Below the pieces are notes generated by a model, which worked only from the letters and a program-made list of their open reading frames with translations, was not told the origin of the DNA and searched no databases. 18,843 bases of DNA from an uncultured Oscillospiraceae bacterium (GTDB lineage Bacteria > Bacillota > Clostridia > Oscillospirales > Ruminococcaceae), in contig CAJUAN010000040.1 in NCBI GenBank assembly GCA_910584715.1, positions 1 to 18,843 of the forward strand. The letters run 5' to 3'. This document shows positions 13,208-18,843 of this stretch, piece by piece; the first letter of the stretch is position 1; every line of letters starts with the position of its first letter. Both the position numbers and the translations under genes were made by a program.

Positions 13208-13924
13208 GTGAAATTATCACAAGTTTTAAATAGTTTAATGGCTGAAACAAATGTCTCCGCCTATAAAATAAGCAAAGAGACAGGAATTTCAGACAGGTTG
13301 ATTGGGTACTGGAAAAAGGGAGAAAAAATGCCCAGCGCAGAAAATCTTTTAACCATCGCTAATTATTTCGGTATATCTGTTGATTACCTTCTCACAGGAG
13401 AAGATAAAATTAAGCCTGTAGCAAATGATGAGCTTGAATTGCTTACATACTATAAGGAATTGCCGGAGCGGGAACAAATGAAGCTAATCGGTCGTGCTTC
13501 GGCGTTGGCGGAGGTGTATAAAGAGCAGGTTGAAGCCGAAGAGTCGGAAGAGCCTACTATTGAAATACGCCATAGCTATTATAAAGTATCTGCCGGAACA
13601 GGATACAATCTTAACGACGGCGATCAATGGGATACTATTGAAGTTCCGGATACTCCCGAAGCAAACAAAGCAGATTTTGCCCTAACCATTTCGGGTGACA
13701 GTATGGAGCCTGTATATTACGACGGCGATATTGTGTTGGTAAAATCGCAGCCTGCCATCGACAACGGCGAAATAGGAATTTTTATTATTGAGGATAATGG
13801 ATACATAAAAAAATACGGCGGTGACAAGCTTATTTCCCTCAACGCCAAGTATGATGATATTATGTTTTCCGACTATGATCCCGATGATATTCGCTGTATG
13901 GGGCTTGTTATCGGACGGGTATAA
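13208..13924 (+). CDS. LexA-like self-cleaving phage repressor (XRE + S24 peptidase)
   Basis: This maintains lysogeny by binding operators between itself and the early operon. The 238-residue product has an XRE helix-turn-helix (AYKISKETGISDRLIGYWKK, about residues 18-37, with SAENLLTIANYFGISVDYLL after it), an acidic linker, and a C-terminal S24/LexA domain. The nucleophile is Ser165 in SGDSMEP, the general base Lys202 in GYIKKYG (37 residues apart, as in LexA), and a cleavable Ala129-Gly130 bond lies in KVSAGTG. Self-cleavage stimulated by RecA after DNA damage is therefore expected. The GTG at 13208 is chosen because AGAGGTG precedes it by about 8 nt; the GTG at 13199 lies inside that site. 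It is the only rightward gene of the phage. Mu's own repressor has no such peptidase. Confidence 0.92.
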   Translation: MKLSQVLNSLMAETNVSAYKISKETGISDRLIGYWKKGEKMPSAENLLTIANYFGISVDYLLTGEDKIKPVANDELELLTYYKELPEREQMKLIGRASALAEVYKEQVEAEESEEPTIEIRHSYYKVSAGTGYNLNDGDQWDTIEVPDTPEANKADFALTISGDSMEPVYYDGDIVLVKSQPAIDNGEIGIFIIEDNGYIKKYGGDKLISLNAKYDDIMFSDYDPDDIRCMGLVIGRV

Positions 13925-13936
13925 TTAGAAAAAATG

Positions 13937-13964
13937 TGGGGATAGAAACAAGTTTCTATCCCCA
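13937..13964. terminator. long perfect palindrome after the repressor gene, bidirectional terminator
   Basis: TGGGGATAGAAAC (13937-13949) pairs with GTTTCTATCCCCA (13952-13964), 13 bp with almost no loop. On the minus strand CATTTTTT follows the stem, so it can stop host transcription entering from the right. On the plus strand the following TTGATTTTAG gives weaker termination for the repressor. The half-site recurs at 13982-13993, so it may also be a protein-binding site. Confidence 0.6.
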
Positions 13965-14018
13965 TTGATTTTAGTTTCCATGTTTCTATCCCCGAATTTC
14001 CAATTATAAATCTAAATA

Positions 14019-14073
14019 AAAACAGGCATTTTAACGCATTTAAATTTTTTTAAAGCGTTAAAATGCCTGTTTT
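14019..14073. repeat. 19-bp perfect inverted repeat
   Basis: AAAACAGGCATTTTAACGC (14019-14037) and its exact reverse complement (14055-14073) are separated by 17 A/T-rich bases. It lies between the repressor terminator and the phage end. It could be a second transcription barrier, or a paired binding site for transposase or a host factor. Confidence 0.7.
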
Positions 14074-14246
14074 GCGTTATTTGCGGGGTCAATACTCATA
14101 CGCGTTAAACGCGTTTTAATAAATTTGCCGCGTTAAAAAATTTCCAGTTAAAAACAATCAAAATCGCTCAAATTTTTTGACACCATATTTTTCCATGTTA
14201 AGAATTTTTAGGCATTAATCACTATTATATAGCCATTTCTACCCAC

Positions 14247-14279
14247 TTTTTATACTTTTTTAGGTTTTTATACTTTTTT
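14247..14279. repeat. two 15-bp direct repeats near the phage terminus
   Basis: TTTTTATACTTTTTT occurs at 14247-14261 and again at 14265-14279 (18-bp period), ending 22 bp from the proposed phage end. Subterminal direct repeats at this spacing are what a MuA-like transposase would bind. Confidence 0.6.
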
Positions 14280-14301
14280 GCATTTTGCGCGTCAAGCTAC
14301 A
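14280..14301 (-). other. phage left terminus (5'-TG end)
   Basis: On the minus strand the host reading frame of the signal-peptide gene ends at 14302 and the next bases are TGTAGCTTG, matching the TG/CA terminal rule. If the phage makes 5-bp target duplications like Mu, CCCGC (14302-14306) should recur beyond the far end of the prophage, outside this window. Confidence 0.6.
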
Positions 14302-14397
14302 CCCGCTTAATGCAAAAGCATTCGGCGGCATAATCGCAAACATATTAAACATAAGTATTATTGTTAAAAACAGCGAACAAAGCTTTTTATTTTTCAT
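14302..14397 (-). pseudogene. 5' fragment of a host secreted-protein gene, interrupted by the prophage
   Basis: The ATG at 14397 follows AAAGGG by about 8 nt. It encodes a classical signal peptide: positively charged MKNKK, a hydrophobic core (LCSLFLTIILMFNMFAIM) and a likely cleavage site after PPNAFA. Only 32 codons remain; the frame then enters the phage end and stops 13 codons later. The rest of the gene should lie past the other prophage end. It follows the giant FN3 protein gene by 82 nt in the same direction, so the two may share a transcript and a surface-related role. Confidence 0.72.
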
Positions 14398-14429
14398 AAA
14401 CAATGCCCTTTCGTAAGTAAATTATCAGG

Positions 14430-14467
14430 TTACCGCACCGCCGATACACTTACAGACAGTGCGGTAA
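14430..14467 (-). other. 9-bp inverted repeat between the two host genes
   Basis: TTACCGCAC (14430-14438) and GTGCGGTAA (14459-14467) can form a hairpin with a 20-nt loop just after the stop of the FN3 protein gene and before the signal-peptide gene. No U-run follows on the minus strand, so it is more an intercistronic hairpin than a clear terminator. Confidence 0.4.
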
Positions 14468-14479
14468 TCAAAATATAAA

Positions 14480-17400
14480 TTAATTATCGTTAGTGAATCC
14501 ATCTCTGCGATATATTGAGAAATACCCCGTAACACTTTCGCCCGGTTTAATCGTTCTGTGGTCGTATATGCTCTCTCCCGAACTTAGCACAGGAAGGTAA
14601 ATATCAGAGTTTTCCAAATCAGGAACTCCATTGTTAATTTCAGCAATTTCAACAGTTCCATCAGGATATTCTATATACATAGCAGAAAATTCAGCTAATT
14701 GTGCGCTGCCGCTGAAACTTGCCGCAAAGTTATATATGCTTTTTTGCTTAATTTCATCCTCATCATTTGGGTTTATAAGTTCTCTGTTATTCATAAATGT
14801 AAATTTGTTTGTCCAATAATCAAGACCTTCCGTTACGGTAATATCAAGCCTCAAACCAGTTCCGTCATTTACAACAAGCGGTTCTTCGGTTTTAAAAATT
14901 ACTTTTACATCTTCATTCAAGGGCATAAGTACACCGGTAAATTCCGCCGAAAGGTCATATGAGCCTGCTTTATCTCCACGAACGATCCAAGAAGCATGTT
15001 CAGTTTCTTTACCGCCAATCACGCCTTTGTTGCCCATAATTTGTGTAAGGTTTTCCTTTCTGTCAGTATTTGCCAAGGATAAACCGTCAGGCAGATTCAG
15101 CACCGCTTTTGAATTTTGAATTGAAAAATCATCGTCAGCATTGTTTATGATAGTAAGTTCAACATCATAAAATTGCTTGAGCCATGAAAGCTGAGTGGTA
15201 ACATTGAATACGGCAACACTTACAGGTATTCCTCCATTGACTGTTGCGTATCCTCCGCTACTTCCATGAACAAACCTGCCACTTTCACCTTTCAGCGTCA
15301 TGACCGTTGTATACTGTCCTTTGCGTTCTTTAAGGTACGTCAGATTAACTTCTCCTATAAGGTCGCCAGTCGCGTCAAGTTTAAAAGAAATCCTGCCTTT
15401 TTCGTCATAATCAATCTCATATTCATAAACAAACTGATTTTCCGGAGCGTTTACATCAATTCCGAGAGCAATCATTTCATTTACATCAAGAGGTCGTACA
15501 GTCAGTTTTCCTTCCACCAAATCCTTCTTTTCAATTTCAATGTTAAGCGAAGAAGCCTCACCTGTTACCTTAACGCTTGCATGCTGCGGCAGATATTCAT
15601 TTTTGTAGAAATATACATCGTATGTGCCTTTAGGTGCGATAAGTTTAAAATTACCGTTTACATCCGTTATAAATTCGGAACTGTCAACGCCTGCAATATC
15701 ACAGTATATCTTTACATTACCAACTGCAATATTTGTTCCCTTAACGACAGTCTTTATCTTTACTGTACCATATTCGTTGCTGTAAATATATGCCTTTACA
15801 GTATGACTATCGGAATTTCCTGCGCTGTCCTTTACGGTAAGAGTTACATCATATGTGCCGTCATCTTTAAATGAATGCGACACTCTCGCCCCCTCCGCTT
15901 TTGTTCCATCTCCAAAGTCCCATTCATAGGAAGCAATATAATGGTTGTCCCAGGAATTTGACCCGTTAAAGCTGATCGTCTCGCCAGCAATACCCATTGT
16001 ATCTGCTCCTGCGTCCGCAAGCGGAAGTATATCGTCATTATTTGTTGGAATGGAAGTTACCTCGTTGCTCTTTACAACATTGTTCCTTGAATCAACAGCC
16101 TCAACCATATAGTAATAAGTCTTGTCGGGAGTTAAGTCGCTGTCCGTATATTCGCTGTTTTTTATTGAAGCAATACAAGAATAGTTTCCGACTTTAGAAG
16201 TTTTTCTGTAAACGTGATATCCAAGCAAGTCTTCTGTGTTCTCCATGGTCCAGCTAAGCTCACTTCTCCAGCCCTCGCCTGCTGCGGTAAGAACGGGAGC
16301 GGACAATGCACACTCCTTGAATGTATAATTGTTGTTGGAATACTCACTGACATTTCCTGCCTTATCCTTTGCATAGACTCTCATTTCGTAACGCCCTGTT
16401 GTAAATGCAGAAGTATCAAGCTCAAATTGTACAGACTTTGCATAAATATTGATATTATCTTCCTCAAAAACTGTTGTCCAGTCGCCATTTTCGGGTCTGC
16501 ACTCCACGGTAATGCTTTCAAGCCTGAAATTATCTCTTGCAGAAATTCCAACAAGTTGATTGGTATTGAGAATTGCTCCGTTTTCGGGATATACGCTCAA
16601 TATTTCGGGCTTTATATTATCGTCTGTCACTCCGCCCGTTACTGCTTCAGACTTTGCGCTTTCATTTCCGTTTTTGTCCACCGCTGTAACACAGTATGTA
16701 TATTCTGTTCCAAGCTCAATATCCGTATCAAAACAGTTAAGATATTTATGGTTATCCTTAATAACCGCATAGTCACTGTCCGCTGTTTTGCGGTATACTT
16801 TGAAATATGCAGTATCTTCTGCTTTCGGCGTATTCCAGCGAAGTTCAATTTGAGAATTTTTAAGGCTCAAAGTTACATTTTGGGGAACATCGGGAGCAGT
16901 ATTATCAACACTAAAGCTGTAAAAAGGAGAATTTTCAATCGTACTTACATTTCCGTTAATGTCCTCCGCATATGCGCACAGATATACCGTTCCGTCTGTC
17001 ATTTCCGAAGTATCAACTCCGAACTTCACCGTAACGGCAGCTTTGCCCGAAGCCGTTTCCGAACCGCAGTCTGTCCAGTTGATTTTGTCGGAGGAATACT
17101 TAAGATATATCTTCGATACGCCGCAATTATCAGTTGCCGAAACAGTAATTACCGTATTCTTAAATGACGGCTTGCCCGTATACTCAATAGAGGAAATCAC
17201 AGGAGCTACATCATCTTCGCCGGTATAAACCGTAACTTCATTACTATTTTCGGAAACATTGCCCGCCGCGTCATACGCCTTAACATAGTATGTATAATTT
17301 GTATCAAGGCTTACAGCTGTATCCATATAAACGTTTGCATTAAAGGATTTGATTTTAACGTCATTTCTGTACAGGTCGTATTTTACAACACCAACATTGT

Positions 17401-18843
17401 CGCTGCACTCCCAGGAAAGAGATACATAATCGTCCTTTACGGAATTAAGCGTCAAAACAGGAGCAGTAGGAGCAAGATTGTCTATGAATACGCTTGCGCT
17501 TGCTCTTGAAACGTTGTCCTCATTATCAACAGCCTCAACATAATATTCATAGTATCCGCCGAAAGCTGTGGAATCTGTGAAAGCCGTACCGTTTGACGAA
17601 CCGATAAGGTTTCCGTTTCTGTATACGTTGTACTTAACTACGGTTCCATTGTCGGAGGAAGCTGTCCAAGAAAGACGTACAACACCCTCAGATTGGATCT
17701 TCGCCGCTAAATTTGCAGGCTGTGTGGGAGCAAACGCGTCAACGTCTGTTGAAGCTTCAAGAATATTGCTCCATTCTGAAAGGTTTCCCGAAGTATCACA
17801 GGCTACAATATAGTATTCGTAAGAAGTATGGCTCTTAAGGTCATTGTCGATATATTCTGTCTTTGTAGTGCTGCCTACTTGTTCGCCGTTTCGATAGATG
17901 TAGTAGCAATATACCGCCGCATTATCGGAAGAAGCACTCCAAGTCATTGAAATAGAAGATGAATTTGAACGTACAAATTTCAGATTTTTAGGAACTGTGG
18001 GAGCTTCCGTATCAGCCTTGCCCTCAATAAGTTCGTTCCAAAGAGGTGTCCTGCTAAATACATATCCTGTATCAATAGGTTTGGTTATTTCAAGAATATT
18101 GAATTTAGATTGTGTTGTTGCAAAGTCTACTTTTTGAAGCTTTCCGCCGCTGAGAATAACCTTATGGCTTCCACTTGGAGCAAAGTTGTTTGCATATCCA
18201 TACGGATACATTTTTTGAGTAAAGTTCCCCTTTACCTCTATTGTTCCGTTTGTAAGCTTGCTGCTGGCATAGTATGTATATACATAAAAATCTCCGTTTA
18301 CACATACATAATCCTCGGCATTGGTCATTGTCAAATAACCATAGCCGTAATTGCCGTTTGACTGGCACATATTAAAGTTTCCATCTACATATAGCTTGCC
18401 CTTATTGACATTAAGATAGCAATTTCCACCGTTAAGGTATATATTACCTTTAACACTAAGTGTATGTCCATTAAGATTTAATGTGCCATTATTAAGATAC
18501 AGCGTTCCACCTATTTCCAAATCCTCGCTCAATGTCCTGTTTTCACATATCCATATATCGTGATTCCACGCATTGTCAGCAAACTTCATTGATGTCGGAG
18601 CGTAGATATTCCAGCCGTTTGTAATTGGGGTTTCCGTGTTGTAAAGATTTCCAACTACATATGCCATACGAGCGAATATTACTCCCTCGTCAGATGTATT
18701 TGTGATTTTTAAATTGTTGAAACGAGAATGGTCTCTACCGTTATCATTAATACTTACTGTCTGCTTTTCCGTACCGTTCAGAATTACCGTATGGCTTCCC
18801 GACGTGCAGAAATTGTAACTGTTCGCTCCCGCCTGCGTCAGGT
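14480..18843 (-). CDS. giant extracellular multidomain protein: FN3 repeats, Ig-like, PKD, carboxypeptidase-regulatory-like (5' end outside window)
   Basis: Probably a secreted adhesin or scaffold. The frame stays open from the window edge (1453 codons visible), so the Met at 18667 is internal. Counting from that Met: a strand-repeat N-terminal region rich in G, N and L (1-218, e.g. NGTLNLNGHTLSVKGNIYLN); FN3 domains near 219-308, 312-396, 398-482, 590-684 and 789-877 (VYRNG and DxxGNxS motifs); Ig-like modules near 487-588 and 686-786; PKD near 881-965 (YEWDFGDGT); carboxypeptidase-regulatory-like domain near 966-1047 (TDVNGNFKL, PKGTYDVYFY); and an unassigned C-terminal region to 1395. No LPxTG anchor or terminal membrane helix is seen. 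The segment SGSHKVILSGGKLQKVDF resembles SGSHTVILNGTEKQTVSI just upstream of the internal Met, showing an N-terminal repeat. It is more A+T-rich than the phage genes. Confidence 0.88.
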   Translation of the reverse strand, partial: LTQAGANSYNFCTSGSHTVILNGTEKQTVSINDNGRDHSRFNNLKITNTSDEGVIFARMAYVVGNLYNTETPITNGWNIYAPTSMKFADNAWNHDIWICENRTLSEDLEIGGTLYLNNGTLNLNGHTLSVKGNIYLNGGNCYLNVNKGKLYVDGNFNMCQSNGNYGYGYLTMTNAEDYVCVNGDFYVYTYYASSKLTNGTIEVKGNFTQKMYPYGYANNFAPSGSHKVILSGGKLQKVDFATTQSKFNILEITKPIDTGYVFSRTPLWNELIEGKADTEAPTVPKNLKFVRSNSSSISMTWSASSDNAAVYCYYIYRNGEQVGSTTKTEYIDNDLKSHTSYEYYIVACDTSGNLSEWSNILEASTDVDAFAPTQPANLAAKIQSEGVVRLSWTASSDNGTVVKYNVYRNGNLIGSSNGTAFTDSTAFGGYYEYYVEAVDNEDNVSRASASVFIDNLAPTAPVLTLNSVKDDYVSLSWECSDNVGVVKYDLYRNDVKIKSFNANVYMDTAVSLDTNYTYYVKAYDAAGNVSENSNEVTVYTGEDDVAPVISSIEYTGKPSFKNTVITVSATDNCGVSKIYLKYSSDKINWTDCGSETASGKAAVTVKFGVDTSEMTDGTVYLCAYAEDINGNVSTIENSPFYSFSVDNTAPDVPQNVTLSLKNSQIELRWNTPKAEDTAYFKVYRKTADSDYAVIKDNHKYLNCFDTDIELGTEYTYCVTAVDKNGNESAKSEAVTGGVTDDNIKPEILSVYPENGAILNTNQLVGISARDNFRLESITVECRPENGDWTTVFEEDNINIYAKSVQFELDTSAFTTGRYEMRVYAKDKAGNVSEYSNNNYTFKECALSAPVLTAAGEGWRSELSWTMENTEDLLGYHVYRKTSKVGNYSCIASIKNSEYTDSDLTPDKTYYYMVEAVDSRNNVVKSNEVTSIPTNNDDILPLADAGADTMGIAGETISFNGSNSWDNHYIASYEWDFGDGTKAEGARVSHSFKDDGTYDVTLTVKDSAGNSDSHTVKAYIYSNEYGTVKIKTVVKGTNIAVGNVKIYCDIAGVDSSEFITDVNGNFKLIAPKGTYDVYFYKNEYLPQHASVKVTGEASSLNIEIEKKDLVEGKLTVRPLDVNEMIALGIDVNAPENQFVYEYEIDYDEKGRISFKLDATGDLIGEVNLTYLKERKGQYTTVMTLKGESGRFVHGSSGGYATVNGGIPVSVAVFNVTTQLSWLKQFYDVELTIINNADDDFSIQNSKAVLNLPDGLSLANTDRKENLTQIMGNKGVIGGKETEHASWIVRGDKAGSYDLSAEFTGVLMPLNEDVKVIFKTEEPLVVNDGTGLRLDITVTEGLDYWTNKFTFMNNRELINPNDEDEIKQKSIYNFAASFSGSAQLAEFSAMYIEYPDGTVEIAEINNGVPDLENSDIYLPVLSSGESIYDHRTIKPGESVTGYFSIYRRDGFTNDN

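Larger units (their letters stand above)
1..14301. mobile_element. Mu-like transposable prophage, left (repressor-proximal) part
   Basis: Gene order from the right is repressor, Ner-like regulator, MuA-like DDE transposase, MuB-like ATPase, gp16/GemA, Mor, gp27-like protein, terminase, portal, which follows phage Mu. The right limit is placed at 14301 because a host signal-peptide gene running leftward from 14397 loses its coding sense after exactly 32 codons, and the phage side then reads 5'-TG on the minus strand, the terminal dinucleotide expected for Mu-type elements. The other end lies outside the window. The packaging genes (A118-like portal, separate small terminase) look siphovirus-like, so the element is a mosaic. 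Confidence 0.9.
13925..14301. other. noncoding phage left end with repeat arrays
   Basis: No credible gene lies in these 377 bases. Contents: the palindrome at 13937-13964 and an extra half-site GTTTCTATCCCC at 13982-13993; a 19-bp perfect inverted repeat at 14019-14037/14055-14073; GCGTTAAA copies at 14030 (reverse), 14055, 14102 and 14130; a degenerate ATTTCTACCCAC at 14235-14246; and two 15-bp direct repeats at 14247-14261 and 14265-14279. This is the location where Mu keeps its transposase-binding attL sites. Confidence 0.7.

Noticed and set aside
14177..14205. TTGACA as -35 of an outward-facing promoter in the phage left end
   Set aside because: At 17-nt spacing the -10 would be AAGAAT, a poor match, and nothing on the plus strand downstream needs it.
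16214..17167. 317-codon plus-strand frame opposite the FN3 protein
   Set aside because: The minus strand encodes regular FN3 and Ig-like repeats; the plus frame is Cys/Ile-rich shadow translation.
18665..18667. ATG as the true start of the giant FN3 protein
   Set aside because: The frame stays open for 58 more codons to the window edge and those codons encode a repeat of the downstream SGSH-VIL unit, so the start is outside the window.

Overview
The window holds about 14.3 kb of a Mu-like transposable prophage (left half, cut off by the window start) inserted into a chromosome that is probably from a low-to-mid GC gut Clostridia, perhaps Ruminococcus or another Oscillospiraceae. This host guess rests on strong AGGAGG-type ribosome sites, frequent GTG/TTG starts, A118-type packaging genes and a very large secreted FN3/PKD-type protein; it is inference and no marker gene settles it.

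Layout, read right to left because almost everything is on the minus strand. (1) Positions 14302-18843 are host DNA: the 3' 4.4 kb of a gene for a giant extracellular multidomain protein, then the first 32 codons (a signal peptide) of the next secreted-protein gene, which the phage interrupts. (2) Positions 13925-14301 are the noncoding phage left end, beginning 5'-TG on the minus strand and rich in direct and inverted repeats that are candidate transposase sites. (3) At 13208-13924 a LexA-like self-cleaving repressor is transcribed rightward. It diverges from a near-consensus leftward early promoter (TTGACT-17-TATAAT) flanked by two direct operator-like repeats. (4) Positions 13024-11760 carry four small unknown early genes, followed by a Cro/Ner-like XRE regulator and two more small genes. 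(5) Positions 10920-7925 encode the DDE transposase (MuA-like) and the AAA+ target activator (MuB-like). (6) Positions 7928-5362 form a middle block of small genes, including GemA/gp16 (DUF1018). (7) At 5350-5030 lies a Mor-family late activator. (8) Positions 4925-1 are the start of the late operon: a membrane/coiled-coil protein, a winged-helix-like protein, a gp27-like DUF3486 protein, a NusG/LoaP-type elongation factor, small and large terminase, and an A118-type portal running off the window.

The genes fit a temperate replicative-transposition life cycle. Repressor cleavage would release early transcription, MuA/MuB-like proteins would transpose the genome, Mor would turn on late genes, and the terminases would package DNA. 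The most notable point is the phage-encoded NusG paralogue placed immediately before a roughly 140-nt segment that can fold into a long branched RNA, directly upstream of the terminase genes. I propose this as a phage processive antitermination system (NusG-like factor plus cognate RNA leader) for the packaging and structural operon. No tRNA, rRNA or CRISPR array was seen.
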